Numbered from the stretch's first letter, positions 42,997 to 52,051 are shown. The stretch is 64,000 bases of DNA from Pseudomonas sp. v388 (GCF_003935425.1 NZ_RHQN01000008.1:62001-126000), one strand, 5' to 3'. Made by a program: numbers and translations. The notes: a model not told the origin generated them from the letters alone.

Positions 42997-43784
42997 GCCA
43001 TTCGATCAACCTCAAGACCGAGCAAGATCTGGTACAGCTGCGCATCGCTGGACGCCTGGCGGCAGATGTACTGGCCATGATCGCTCCACACGTCAAGCCA
43101 GGTGTCAGTACCGAGGCGCTGGACGATATCTGCAACCGCTATATCGTTGAAGAACTCAAGGTCATACCGGCGAACGTCGGTTACCACGGGTTTACCAAGA
43201 CCACCTGCATTTCGCCCAATGCCGTGGTGTGCCATGGCATCCCGTCGCCTTCGGACATTCTCAAGGACGGTGATATCGTCAACATCGACGTGGCGGTCAT
43301 CAAGGATGGCTGGTACGGCGACACCAGTCGCATGTATCTGGTTGGCGAGGTGAGCCCACTGGCGCGTCGGCTGGTGGAAACTACTTACGAAGCAACCCGC
43401 GCCGGCATTCATGCCGTACGTCCCGGCGCCACCCTCGGTGACATCGGTCACGCCATCCAGACGGTGGCCCATCGCGAAGGTTTCAGCGTGGTGCGTGAAT
43501 ACTGCGGGCACGGGATAGGCCGCCAGTACCATGAAGACCCTCAGGTACTGCATTACGGAACGCCCGGTAAGGGGCTGCGGTTGAAACCTGGAATGGTGTT
43601 CACCATCGAGCCAATGATCAACGCCGGCAAGGCAGGTACTCGATCCATGCCGGATGGCTGGACGGTGTTGACTCGTGACTTGTCTCTGTCAGCTCAATGG
43701 GAGCACATGGTTGCCGTCACCCAGACCGGTTTCGAGTTGCTGACGCCCTGGCCTGAAGGAACGGGCAGCTATCCGCCCATCTGA
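42993..43784 (+). CDS. map: Type I methionine aminopeptidase, accessory copy
   Basis: A 263-residue metalloprotease that removes N-terminal methionine. The five metal ligands are in the expected contexts: IVNIDVAVIKDGWYGDTSRMYL (split: first Asp in VNIDVAVI, second in YGDTSRMY), GHGIGRQYHEDP, MVFTIEPMI and SAQWEHMVAVT. The substrate histidine is in GYHGFTKTTCISPN. The housekeeping map gene of Pseudomonas lies near rpsB, so this is probably a second copy. It is translationally coupled to the ParD-like gene. Why this enzyme needs an RHH-type partner is not known. Confidence 0.92.
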   Translation: MSHSINLKTEQDLVQLRIAGRLAADVLAMIAPHVKPGVSTEALDDICNRYIVEELKVIPANVGYHGFTKTTCISPNAVVCHGIPSPSDILKDGDIVNIDVAVIKDGWYGDTSRMYLVGEVSPLARRLVETTYEATRAGIHAVRPGATLGDIGHAIQTVAHREGFSVVREYCGHGIGRQYHEDPQVLHYGTPGKGLRLKPGMVFTIEPMINAGKAGTRSMPDGWTVLTRDLSLSAQWEHMVAVTQTGFELLTPWPEGTGSYPPI

Positions 43785-43822
43785 TCATGGGGCCGCGAAT
43801 CGGCGTTAATGTCCGATTCGCG

Positions 43823-44080
43823 TCACGTCCCCTTTTCGTCGTTGAATGACCCGCCCTGATGCTTTTTCCAATGCACCTGGCTCACGCCGAAACCCAGCGC
43901 TTGCAGGGTTGCCAGTCTTACAGGCCCGGCGGCGATGTTGCCGCTGACTGTGCCTACGCCGGCATGCAACGTGGCGAAATGCAAAGCATCGCTTAAACAG
44001 AGTTGCGGCGCCTGATGAAGGAAATGCCGGGGCTCGCCTTCGAACTGGTAATGAATCTCGAATTCCGTCTGGCTATTCAT
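43823..44080 (-). CDS. Small DUF6555-like hypothetical protein
   Basis: An 85-residue protein with core FEIHYQFEGEPRHFLHQAP, ALHFATLHAGVG and GFGVSQVHWKKH. The order of these segments matches small Pseudomonas proteins grouped as DUF6555, which have no known function; assignment is from memory. The ATG at 44078-44080 is chosen because the family pattern starts directly after it. It is convergent with map, and the region upstream (44081-44468) is gene-free. Confidence 0.62.
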   Translation of the reverse strand: MNSQTEFEIHYQFEGEPRHFLHQAPQLCLSDALHFATLHAGVGTVSGNIAAGPVRLATLQALGFGVSQVHWKKHQGGSFNDEKGT

Positions 44081-44468
44081 CGTGTCCGCCTGTGGGGCGC
44101 AAAGACTGCGCCCATCCAAAAATGAGTACGTGGGGGTACTGCGTAGCGGGAGCAGGCAACTGCTTCAGGCGCTGCTACTTCATTTCGAGAGCGATACAGG
44201 CATGCATTACTTCAAGCGGCCTTGATCGGACTGCTGTCTCTGAATTACAGACATGACGTTACAAGGTTCCAGGGTGCCGTGAATGCCGGTCCGACCAGTG
44301 GCACAGTGCCACATCCAATTGGATGGATTTGAGGCTGGTTTTTTATCCAAAACGGCAATTGGGCCGACTGAGCATGACGCCCAGTCCTGGCGCAACCCAT
44401 GTCATCCAGCCAACAGCCTTGCTTTCAACAGCCCACTCGCCACCAGGCAGGGTTAAAGCCTGTGCAGC
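44081..44468. other. Gene-free region with two abutting palindromes
   Basis: No credible gene in 388 bases. GTGGCACAGTGCCAC (44298-44312, seven-base arms around one base) is followed without a gap by the 12-base palindrome ATCCAATTGGAT (44313-44324). They look like protein-binding sites or a compact hairpin pair, but no gene starts close to them. Confidence 0.4.
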
Positions 44469-45482
44469 TCATCTGCAGTTACCGGCCTTGCGATAACCCG
44501 CGGCCTGCGCGGCGGATTCGGATTTGAAGGCGATCCGGTTTTTCGCCGAAACCTTGTCGTAGCTCGGGCAACCCTCGGGCAGGTGATACACATGACTATT
44601 GCTGTTGCCGATGACCGACGTCGTGGTGACCGATCCGGCATCGGACCGTGGCGCTGCCGTTTGCGAGGTCCGTTTCGGCAGGGCGCTGACGACACCGTCT
44701 CCAACCGGTTTGTAGCCCTGCGTCCAGGTACGCTCGTGGGTCACAAAAGGGTTGGAATGGCCCATGACCGCTGCGATGCGTTTGTTGCGTTCCTGCTCCC
44801 AGGAGGTCACTGGAAACTGCTTGTCCCACGCCATCAGCAGTTGTTGCTGCTGACGCGACATGCTCAAGTTGTAGCGATCGAACATGTAGAACGTCGTTCT
44901 TGCCACCAGGCCTTTCACTTCATCACGGGGCTCAGCCGCACGCTGCTCGAAATCGACCCTGGTTTTGCACTGCCCATATTGCGCGGCGACCTTCGAGGCC
45001 ATGCCATAGTTGAAATTGCTCCGGTCACCGTTTACCTCGCCAACCGCCGGATAGAGGTTGAACAAATCGGCCTCCATGGCCTTGAACACCGGATCGTCGT
45101 TTTCACAGTGTTCGCGGCCGCCGTTCTGCCAGCACTGCCGTTGGTGGCCGAACGTCCAGGCGGGGACGATATGTTCCCACTCGGTCCGATCCGAGCGATT
45201 TTCCTGCTTTCTGGCTTTGAGCCCGCACGAATCGGGATCGATACGGCCGCCTGACTTTCCTACCCACGTCCACTTGCAACCGCAATACAAGTCGCCCTGA
45301 GCGCTGTTTGCCTGGTCGAGATAGACCTTTTGTTTGGCGACCACTTTGGCTTCGGAAAACGTCGCCGGAGGCTCAGCCAGTGCGGGGCCAACGGCTGAGA
45401 GGGCTAGCACCAGGGCGCAAAAAAGCTTTGTTATCGAACGAAATGTTGTTCGGGGTGTTGGCAGAGAGCTATTCAAAATCAT
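44469..45482 (-). CDS. endA: EndA-type extracellular/periplasmic endonuclease I with C-terminal metal-ribbon extension
   Basis: A 337-residue secreted nuclease. The signal peptide ends near ALA (about residue 36). The EndA core has NRSDRTEWEHIVPAWTFG with the beta-beta-alpha metal catalytic histidine, DLFNLYPAVGEVNGDRSN and MGHSNPFVTHERTW. After a serine/threonine linker comes a separate segment (HVYHLPEGCPSYDKVSAKNR, then AAGYRKAGNC) like the Ada-type zinc-ribbon tail found on other secreted nucleases. The ATG at 45480-45482 lacks a clear ribosome site; a TTG eleven codons earlier is the alternative. It degrades DNA outside the cytoplasm. Confidence 0.9.
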   Translation of the reverse strand: MILNSSLPTPRTTFRSITKLFCALVLALSAVGPALAEPPATFSEAKVVAKQKVYLDQANSAQGDLYCGCKWTWVGKSGGRIDPDSCGLKARKQENRSDRTEWEHIVPAWTFGHQRQCWQNGGREHCENDDPVFKAMEADLFNLYPAVGEVNGDRSNFNYGMASKVAAQYGQCKTRVDFEQRAAEPRDEVKGLVARTTFYMFDRYNLSMSRQQQQLLMAWDKQFPVTSWEQERNKRIAAVMGHSNPFVTHERTWTQGYKPVGDGVVSALPKRTSQTAAPRSDAGSVTTTSVIGNSNSHVYHLPEGCPSYDKVSAKNRIAFKSESAAQAAGYRKAGNCR

Positions 45483-45574
45483 GAGGGTTGGAGTTGCGCC
45501 GGTTGTGATGATCAAAATTGCCTGGGGAGGGGGCTCGAATACTTGCTACGTGCGTTCCGGTCTTGCTGATCCGC

Positions 45575-45826
45575 TCAGTCTTCCTTGGGCACGGTCCAGA
45601 ACAGCTGGACACCGCCATCGTCGCGCCAGGCCAGTGTTACGTTGTCGTTCTCTGCAATCTCTTCCAATAGCCGGGCCCAATCGTCTTCCGATTCATCAGG
45701 CAAGCGAAACAGAAGCGCCGCCTTGGCTTTTTGTGCGTTCGGGGAGTTGATGATTTTCTGCACCCGCATGCCGAGGCGCTCGTAAGGGCCTGGAGCAGGG
45801 GGCGTCGCTGCGGATTGTTTTGCCAC
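45575..45826 (-). CDS. DUF1654 family protein, SOS-controlled
   Basis: An 83-residue protein. The core YERLGMRVQKIINSPNAQ and RLPDESEDDWARLLEEIAE, with a C-terminal strand VQLFWTVP, matches the DUF1654 family, common in Pseudomonas and of unknown function. I choose the GTG at 45824-45826 (VAKQSAATPP) because GGAG lies nine bases upstream; an ATG at 45859 lies inside the LexA box and would be at or before the transcription start. Gene order places it divergent from the ribose operon. Confidence 0.8.
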   Translation of the reverse strand: MAKQSAATPPAPGPYERLGMRVQKIINSPNAQKAKAALLFRLPDESEDDWARLLEEIAENDNVTLAWRDDGGVQLFWTVPKED

Positions 45827-45847
45827 GAAGGAATGCTCCGATTTGTG

Positions 45848-45888
45848 CTGTACGGGCATACAGTATTTGAGTGTCGGATTTTTCGCAA
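45848..45888 (-). promoter_or_regulatory. LexA-controlled promoter of the DUF1654 gene (SOS box 45848-45863)
   Basis: On the minus strand TTGCGA (45888-45883) and TACTGT (45865-45860) are 17 bases apart, and the SOS box CTGTATGCCCGTACAG overlaps the -10. Layout and spacing are identical to the promoter at 42397. The expected transcript starts near 45853, 27 bases before the GTG start. Confidence 0.85.
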
Positions 45889-45972
45889 GAACTAAGTAGG
45901 ATCAAGCGCTTGGCGCGCAATTCCGGCAAGGTTCCTCAGCCAATGACGTCACGAACGGCAGCGGTCAGTCGA

Positions 45973-46023
45973 TTGACAACCCTGCAAACTTTTCCCATAG
46001 TGCAAGTCTCGCAAACGTTTGCG
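45973..46023 (+). promoter_or_regulatory. rbs promoter and RbsR operator
   Basis: TTGACA (45973-45978) and CATAGT (45996-46001) are 17 bases apart. The perfect palindrome CGCAAACGTTTGCG (46010-46023) directly after the expected start is a LacI/GalR-type operator with the central CG. The RbsR protein encoded in the operon is the likely ligand-controlled repressor. Confidence 0.87.
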
Positions 46024-46090
46024 TGCCGATTTCCGGATCGGCCCTGCGTCGTTCGCCCGAACAATAATCACAAGATCGGAGATGAACCCC

Positions 46091-47047
46091 ATGAAGCTGC
46101 CATTCGCTGGACGCCTTCTCGCTGTCGCCCTGTTCACCGCTGCCGCGGTCCTGCCCCTTGCTCCAGTCCATGCCCAGACCCCGGAAAAACCCAAGGTCGC
46201 GCTGGTCATGAAATCCCTGGCCAATGAGTTCTTCCTGACCATGGAAGATGGCGCCAAGGCCTATCAGAAAGAACATGCTGATCAGTTCGAACTGATATCC
46301 AACGGCATCAAGGACGAGTCCGATACTGCCAACCAGATCCGCATCGTCGAGCAAATGATCGTCTCCAAGGTCGACGCGCTGGTGATCGCCCCGGCCGATT
46401 CCAAGGCATTGGTGCCGGTCCTGAAAAAGGCCATGGACGCGGGTATTGAGGTGGTCAACATCGACAATCAGCTGGATGCCGAGGTACTCAAAAGCAAGAA
46501 TCTGCAGATTCCGTTCGTAGGGCCCGACAACCGCAAGGGTGCCGGTCTGGTCGGCGAGTACCTGGCCAAACAGCTCAAGCCTGGCGATGAGGTCGGCATC
46601 ATCGAAGGTGTTCCGACCACCACCAATGCTCAGCAGCGTACCGCAGGGTTCAAGGACGCCATGGACGCTGCGCAGATGAAGATCGTCTCGGTCCAGTCCG
46701 GCAACTGGGAGATCGACAAGGGCCGTGCGGTCGCCGCGGCGATGCTCAGTGAGTACCCGAACCTGAAGGCCCTGCTGGCCGGTAACGACAGCATGGCGCT
46801 GGGTGTCGTGTCGGCGGTGCGTGCCGCTGGCAAGGCGGGCAAGGTGCTGGTGGTCGGTTACGACAACATCAATGCCATCAAGCCGATGCTCAAGGACGGC
46901 CGGGTGCTGGCCACTGCAGATCAGTTCGCCGCTCGACAGGCGGTGTTCGGCATTGAGGCTGCACTGAAGAAGGTTAAAGGGGAAAAGGTCGAGACCAATG
47001 ACAAAGGCGTGATCGAAACGCCCGTCGAGCTGGTCACCCAACCCTGA
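46091..47047 (+). CDS. rbsB: D-ribose ABC transporter, periplasmic binding protein
   Basis: A 318-residue sugar-binding protein of the RbsB family. A signal peptide (MKLPFAGRLLAVALF..., cleavage near VHAQ) is followed by VALVMKSLANEFF and a two-lobe fold with VVNIDNQLDAEVL and AGNDSMALGVV as ligand-facing stretches. It delivers ribose to RbsC. The start at 46091 is preferred over an ATG at 46082 because GGAG abuts the latter with no spacing. First gene of rbsBACRKD. Confidence 0.93.
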   Translation: MKLPFAGRLLAVALFTAAAVLPLAPVHAQTPEKPKVALVMKSLANEFFLTMEDGAKAYQKEHADQFELISNGIKDESDTANQIRIVEQMIVSKVDALVIAPADSKALVPVLKKAMDAGIEVVNIDNQLDAEVLKSKNLQIPFVGPDNRKGAGLVGEYLAKQLKPGDEVGIIEGVPTTTNAQQRTAGFKDAMDAAQMKIVSVQSGNWEIDKGRAVAAAMLSEYPNLKALLAGNDSMALGVVSAVRAAGKAGKVLVVGYDNINAIKPMLKDGRVLATADQFAARQAVFGIEAALKKVKGEKVETNDKGVIETPVELVTQP

Positions 47048-47100
47048 TTCCTTGCTTTGAGACCTCCGTGCCTGCACCGGGCGGAGGTCGGGAGATTCTT

Positions 47101-48654
47101 ATGTCAGCGTCTGGTCAGACGGCTGTACTTTCAGTCAGCGGCATCGGCAAGACCTACGCGCAGCCGGTACTGGGCGATATCACCCTGACGTTGATGCGCG
47201 GCGAAGTGTTGGCCTTGACCGGCGAAAACGGCGCCGGCAAGAGCACGCTGTCGAAAATCATCGGTGGCTTGGTCACCCCGACCACCGGGCAAATGTCCTT
47301 CCAAGGCCGGCCGTATCAGCCGACCAGCCGCACTGAGGCTGAAAAGCTCGGCATCCGCATGGTCATGCAGGAACTCAACCTGCTGCCGACCCTGACCGTA
47401 GCCGAGAACCTGTTCCTGGATGACCTGCCGCGCCGTGCGGGCTGGATCGATCGCAAACGGCTGCGGGAGAACGCGGTCAAGGCAATGGCCCAGGTGGGCC
47501 TTGAAGCCATCGACCCGGATACATTGGTGGGGGATCTGGGCATCGGCCACCAACAGATGGTTGAAATCGCCCGCAATCTGGTGGGCGATTGCCACGTGCT
47601 GATTCTCGACGAGCCGACGGCAATGCTCACCTCACGCGAAGTCGAGATGCTTTTTGAGCAGATCACGCGCTTGCAGGCTCAGGGCGTTTCGATCATCTAT
47701 ATCTCCCATCGTCTGGAAGAACTCGCCAGGGTGTCGCAACGCATTGCGGTACTGCGCGACGGCACGCTGGTGTGTGTCGAACCCATCGCCCGCTACGACA
47801 GCGAGCAACTGGTCACCTTGATGGTCGGTCGCGAATTGGGTGAACACATCGACATGGGTGAACGGCACATCGGCGACGTGGCGCTGTCGGTGAAGAATCT
47901 CACCCGGGCGGGCAAGGTCCAGGACGTATCCTTCAGTGTGCGCAGCGGCGAGATCTTCGGGATTTCCGGGCTGATCGGCGCAGGGCGGACCGAACTGCTT
48001 CGCTTGATATACGGCGCCGACCGCCTCGACAGCGGCAGTATTGAAGTGGGGCGACCATTGCGTGAGGTGACGATCGGCTCGCCCAGCGACGCCGTGGAGC
48101 ACGGCATCGCGCTGATTACCGAGGATCGCAAAAGCGAGGGTCTGCTGATGACCCAATCCATCAGTGCCAACATTGCCTTGGGCAATATGGCAGCGATTTC
48201 GAGCGGGGGCCTGGTCAGGTCGCGTGACGAACTGCACCTGGCGCAGCGGCAGATCGACGCCATGCGCATTCGCAGTTCCAGTCCTTCACAGCCAGTGTCG
48301 GAATTGTCCGGCGGCAACCAGCAGAAAGTGGTGATCGGCCGCTGGCTGGAGCGCGACTGCCCGGTGATGCTGTTCGACGAACCTACCCGTGGCATCGATG
48401 TCGGTGCCAAGTTCGATATTTACGCACTGCTGGCCGAGCTGACCCGTCAGGGCAGGGCGCTGGTGGTGGTGTCCAGCGACTTGCGCGAGCTGATGCTGAT
48501 CTCCGACCGGATCGGCGTGCTGTCGGCCGGGCGCCTGATCGATACCTTCGAGCGTGACAGCTGGTCCCAGGATCAATTGCTCGCCGCCGCATTCGCCGGC
48601 TACCAGAAACGTGATGCGCTGCTCAGCGAAGCGGCGCCCAGGAACGACTCATGA
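47101..48654 (+). CDS. rbsA: Ribose ABC transporter, ATP-binding protein
   Basis: A 517-residue protein with two ATPase domains (about 8-245 and 260-505). The first has GENGAGKSTLSKII and LGIGHQQMVEIARNL; the second has the degenerate Walker A GLIGAGRTELLRLI and SELSGGNQQKVVIGRWL, the usual RbsA pattern in which the second site is altered. It powers ribose uptake at the inner face of the membrane. GGGAGATTCTT precedes the ATG. Its stop overlaps rbsC by four bases. Confidence 0.95.
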   Translation: MSASGQTAVLSVSGIGKTYAQPVLGDITLTLMRGEVLALTGENGAGKSTLSKIIGGLVTPTTGQMSFQGRPYQPTSRTEAEKLGIRMVMQELNLLPTLTVAENLFLDDLPRRAGWIDRKRLRENAVKAMAQVGLEAIDPDTLVGDLGIGHQQMVEIARNLVGDCHVLILDEPTAMLTSREVEMLFEQITRLQAQGVSIIYISHRLEELARVSQRIAVLRDGTLVCVEPIARYDSEQLVTLMVGRELGEHIDMGERHIGDVALSVKNLTRAGKVQDVSFSVRSGEIFGISGLIGAGRTELLRLIYGADRLDSGSIEVGRPLREVTIGSPSDAVEHGIALITEDRKSEGLLMTQSISANIALGNMAAISSGGLVRSRDELHLAQRQIDAMRIRSSSPSQPVSELSGGNQQKVVIGRWLERDCPVMLFDEPTRGIDVGAKFDIYALLAELTRQGRALVVVSSDLRELMLISDRIGVLSAGRLIDTFERDSWSQDQLLAAAFAGYQKRDALLSEAAPRNDS

Positions 48655-49643
48655 AAAATATCACCTCCCAGACGCTGACGCCTGCTGCGCGGCGCGGTGG
48701 CAATTATTACGGCCTGGGCACTTACCTGGGCCTGGCGGGCGCCTTGCTGGCGATGATCGTGCTGTTTTCAGTGCTCAGCGATCACTTCCTGTCGTACCAG
48801 ACGTTCAGCACCCTGGCCAACCAGATCCCGGACCTTATGGTGCTGGCGGTGGGCATGACGCTGGTGCTCATTATCGGCGGTATCGACCTGTCGGTCGGTT
48901 CGGTGCTGGCGCTGGCGGCCTCGGCGGTCAGCGTGGCGATTCTCGGCTGGGGCTGGAGCGTTTTTCCCGCCGCACTGCTGGGCATCGGCTGCGCCACTCT
49001 GGCCGGCACTATCACCGGTTCGATTACCGTGGCTTGGCGTATTCCGTCCTTCATCGTGTCGCTGGGCGTGCTGGAGATGGCGCGCGGCGTCGCGTATCAG
49101 ATGACCAACTCGCGCACCGCCTACATTGGCGATTCGTTCGCCTGGCTGTCCAACCCGGTCGCGTTCGGCATTTCGCCGTCGTTCATTATCGCGCTGCTGG
49201 TGATCTTCGTCGCTCAGGCGGTGCTCACGCGCACGGTTTTCGGCCGTTACCTGATCGGCATCGGCACCAATGAAGAGGCCGTCAGGCTGGCGGGTATCAA
49301 TCCCAAACCGTACAAGATTCTGGTGTTCTCGCTGATGGGCCTGCTGGCCGGCGTGGCGGCGCTGTTCCAGATATCGCGCCTGGAAGCCGCCGACCCGAAC
49401 GCCGGCGCCGGGCTCGAACTGCAGGTCATTGCTGCCGTGGTCATTGGCGGCACCAGCCTGATGGGTGGTCGCGGCTCGATCATCAGCACTTTCTTCGGCG
49501 TGCTGATCATTTCGGTGCTGGCTGCCGGGTTGGCGCAGATCGGCGCGAGCGAGCCGACCAAACGTATCATTACCGGTGCCGTGATCGTGATCGCGGTCGT
49601 ACTCGATACTTACCGCAGCCACCGGGCGCGCCGACAGAGCTGA
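48651..49643 (+). CDS. rbsC: Ribose ABC transporter, permease
   Basis: A 330-residue inner-membrane permease of the BPD_transp_2 family, with about ten helices. IIGGIDLSVGSVLALAA is the family signature, and the cytoplasmic coupling segment GTNEEAVRLAGINP contacts RbsA. It overlaps rbsA (ATGA), and rbsR begins one base after its stop, so transporter and repressor are made together. Confidence 0.95.
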   Translation: MKNITSQTLTPAARRGGNYYGLGTYLGLAGALLAMIVLFSVLSDHFLSYQTFSTLANQIPDLMVLAVGMTLVLIIGGIDLSVGSVLALAASAVSVAILGWGWSVFPAALLGIGCATLAGTITGSITVAWRIPSFIVSLGVLEMARGVAYQMTNSRTAYIGDSFAWLSNPVAFGISPSFIIALLVIFVAQAVLTRTVFGRYLIGIGTNEEAVRLAGINPKPYKILVFSLMGLLAGVAALFQISRLEAADPNAGAGLELQVIAAVVIGGTSLMGGRGSIISTFFGVLIISVLAAGLAQIGASEPTKRIITGAVIVIAVVLDTYRSHRARRQS

Positions 49644-49644
49644 C

Positions 49645-50658
49645 ATGGCCACCATCAAAGACGTAGCAGCACTCGCAGGGATTTCCTACACCACGGTGTC
49701 CCATGTTCTGAACAAGACCCGTCCGGTCAGCGAACCGGTGCGGCTCAAGGTCGAGGCGGCGATCGCGCAGCTGGACTATGTACCCAGCGCAGTGGCCCGA
49801 TCGCTCAAGGCCAAGAACACCTGCACCATCGGCCTGCTGATTCCCAACGGCATCAACCCGTATTTTGCCGAACTGGCCAGGGGCATCGAGGATCACTGCG
49901 AGCGCAACGGTTTCTGCGTGATCCTGTGCAACTCCGACGACAACCCGGAGAAGCAGCGCAGCTACCTGCGCGTGCTGCTGGAGAAGCGCGTCGATGGTCT
50001 GATCGTCTCGTCGGTGGATGGCGACGTCAGCATCGCCGGCGGGCTGGCCGAGGTGCGCACGCCGCTGGTGGTGGTCGATCGTGAGCTGGAAGGGATCGAA
50101 GCGGATATGGTGCGCATTGACCATGAGCAGGGTGCTTATCTGGCGACCTGTCATTTGCTGGGGCTGGGTCATCGACTGATCGCCTGTATCGGCGGGCCGG
50201 CGAATACGTCAGTCGCGGATATGCGTCTGGCCGGCTATCGGCGCGCCATGCACCAGGCGGGTATCGCGGTTTTGCCGGGCTGGGCGGTGAACAGCGAATT
50301 CAGCAGTCCTGCCGGTTACGAGGCCGCCGTGGCATTACTGAGCGGTCAGGCGCCGACGGCAATCTTTGCCGGCAATGACGTGATCGCCATCGGCGTGCTG
50401 CGCGCAGCGGCCGAACGCCAGGTCTGCGTTCCACGGGATCTGTCGGTCGTGGGTTTCGATGACATCCAGATGAGCCGCTACGTCTACCCGGCGTTAACCA
50501 CTGTTGGGCAGTCGATTCGGCAGTTGGGGGAAACGGCGGCGGAAATGTTGCTGCGCAGGATCGCTGCGCCCCAGGGGCAGTCAGTGCAGCGGCGGCTGGT
50601 CACGCCCAGCGTCGTTTTACGCGAGTCCACGGCTGCACCCATCGTGTTTCCAGAATAA
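49645..50658 (+). CDS. rbsR: LacI family ribose operon repressor
   Basis: A 337-residue regulator. The helix-turn-helix IKDVAALAGISYTTVSHVLN lies at residues 4-23, the hinge helix near SAVARSLK, and the sugar-binding core has IFAGNDVIAIGVL and SVVGFDDIQMSRY. Its place inside the rbs operon and the CGCAAACGTTTGCG palindrome at the operon promoter identify the target. Ribose binding should release it from DNA. Confidence 0.93.
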   Translation: MATIKDVAALAGISYTTVSHVLNKTRPVSEPVRLKVEAAIAQLDYVPSAVARSLKAKNTCTIGLLIPNGINPYFAELARGIEDHCERNGFCVILCNSDDNPEKQRSYLRVLLEKRVDGLIVSSVDGDVSIAGGLAEVRTPLVVVDRELEGIEADMVRIDHEQGAYLATCHLLGLGHRLIACIGGPANTSVADMRLAGYRRAMHQAGIAVLPGWAVNSEFSSPAGYEAAVALLSGQAPTAIFAGNDVIAIGVLRAAAERQVCVPRDLSVVGFDDIQMSRYVYPALTTVGQSIRQLGETAAEMLLRRIAAPQGQSVQRRLVTPSVVLRESTAAPIVFPE

Positions 50659-50688
50659 TGCTGACGCTTAGCGACGAGTGAACGAACC

Positions 50689-51609
50689 ATGCAAGCAAAG
50701 ATAGTGATAGTGGGCAGCCTCAATATGGACCTGGTCATCCGCGCCCAGCGTCTGCCGCGCCCCGGCGAGACGCTGGCCGGTGATACGTTCGGCACCATGC
50801 CGGGCGGCAAGGGCGCCAATCAGGCGGTGGCGGCGGCCCGTCTGGGTGCGTCGGTGGCGATGATCGGCTGTGTCGGTGAGGATGCGTATGGCACGCAGTT
50901 GCGCGATGCGCTGTTGGCCGAACAGATCGATTGCCAGGGTCTGACGACCGTCGACGGTGTCTCGACCGGCATCGCTTCCATCGTGGTCGATGCCGCCAGC
51001 CAGAACGCAATCGTCATCGTGGCCGGCGCCAATGGCGCGCTGACGCCTGAAGTGGTCGAGAGATTCGACGGGCTGCTGGCGGATGCCCGGATAGTCATCT
51101 GCCAGCTGGAAGTGCCGACCGAGACGGTTCGTCATACGCTGGCCCGTGCCCGACAACTGGGCAAGACCGTCATTCTCAACCCGGCCCCGGTGACTGCGCC
51201 GTTGCCGGCCGATTGGTATCCAATGATCGACTACCTGATCCCCAATGAAGGCGAGGCCCAGGCACTCACCGGGCTGACTGTCGATTCCCCGGCAGCCGCC
51301 GAACAGGCCGCTGCGCTCTTACTGGCGGCGGGGGTGGGAAGCGTGATCATTACCCTCGGTGAGCGTGGTACGGTACGGGCCAATGCCGACGGCTGTGAGC
51401 ATTTGCCCGCGACCGTGGTCAAGGCGCTGGACACCACGGCGGCAGGGGACACCTTTGTCGGCGGTTTCGCAGCGGCCCTCGCCGACGGCCGGGACGAGCT
51501 GGCAGCCATTCGCTTCGGGCAGGCTGCCGCCGCATTGTCGGTTACCCGCGCCGGTGCCCAGCCGTCCATTCCGACATTCGCTGAACTAGAGGATTTCAAG
51601 CCAGCATGA
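50689..51609 (+). CDS. rbsK: Ribokinase
   Basis: A 306-residue PfkB family kinase that phosphorylates D-ribose to ribose 5-phosphate. [16 protein letters not shown] (signature 1, about residue 41) and [17 protein letters not shown] (signature 2 with the catalytic aspartate) are complete. It lies 30 bases after rbsR and overlaps rbsD (ATGA). Confidence 0.96.
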   Translation: MQAKIVIVGSLNMDLVIRAQRLPRPGETLAGDTFGTMPGGKGANQAVAAARLGASVAMIGCVGEDAYGTQLRDALLAEQIDCQGLTTVDGVSTGIASIVVDAASQNAIVIVAGANGALTPEVVERFDGLLADARIVICQLEVPTETVRHTLARARQLGKTVILNPAPVTAPLPADWYPMIDYLIPNEGEAQALTGLTVDSPAAAEQAAALLLAAGVGSVIITLGERGTVRANADGCEHLPATVVKALDTTAAGDTFVGGFAAALADGRDELAAIRFGQAAAALSVTRAGAQPSIPTFAELEDFKPA

Positions 51610-52010
51610 AGAAAACAGCCTTGCTCAACATCGAACTGTCCCGGGTCATCGCGTCCCTTGGGCATGGCGATATCCTGATGATTGTCGACGCCGGTATGCC
51701 CGTTCCGCCTGGCGTCGAACTCATCGACCTGGCGTTGACCCGCGGTGTGCCGGATTTTGTCAGCGTGCTCGATGTAGTGCTGACCGAAATGCAGGTCGAA
51801 AGCCACGTCCTGGCCGACGAAATGGTCAGGGCTCAGCCGCCCGCATTGCAGGTCATCGAGAGCCTGAACCTGGACGGTCAGCTGGGTCAGCAGCGCTGGG
51901 TCAGTCATGAAGAACTGAAAGCCATGAGCCGCAAGGCCAAGGCCATCGTGCGCACCGGAGAGTGCCAGCCCTACAGCAATGTAGCGCTGATGGCCGGTGT
52001 GGTGTTCTAG
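51606..52010 (+). CDS. rbsD: D-ribose pyranase
   Basis: A 134-residue RbsD/FucU fold protein that interconverts ribopyranose and ribofuranose, giving RbsK its substrate form. The catalytic histidine is in [16 protein letters not shown], and the C-terminal tract [16 protein letters not shown] is typical. Having rbsD last and after rbsK, rather than first as in E. coli, is usual in pseudomonads. Confidence 0.95.
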   Translation: MKKTALLNIELSRVIASLGHGDILMIVDAGMPVPPGVELIDLALTRGVPDFVSVLDVVLTEMQVESHVLADEMVRAQPPALQVIESLNLDGQLGQQRWVSHEELKAMSRKAKAIVRTGECQPYSNVALMAGVVF

Positions 52011-52051
52011 GCGCCCGATTGTGGGTGAACGTTCGTTAACAGGAGTTGCAG

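Noticed and set aside
42754-43784. Classical ParDE toxin-antitoxin system
   Set aside because: The second gene is an intact methionine aminopeptidase with all metal ligands, not a ParE/RelE toxin.
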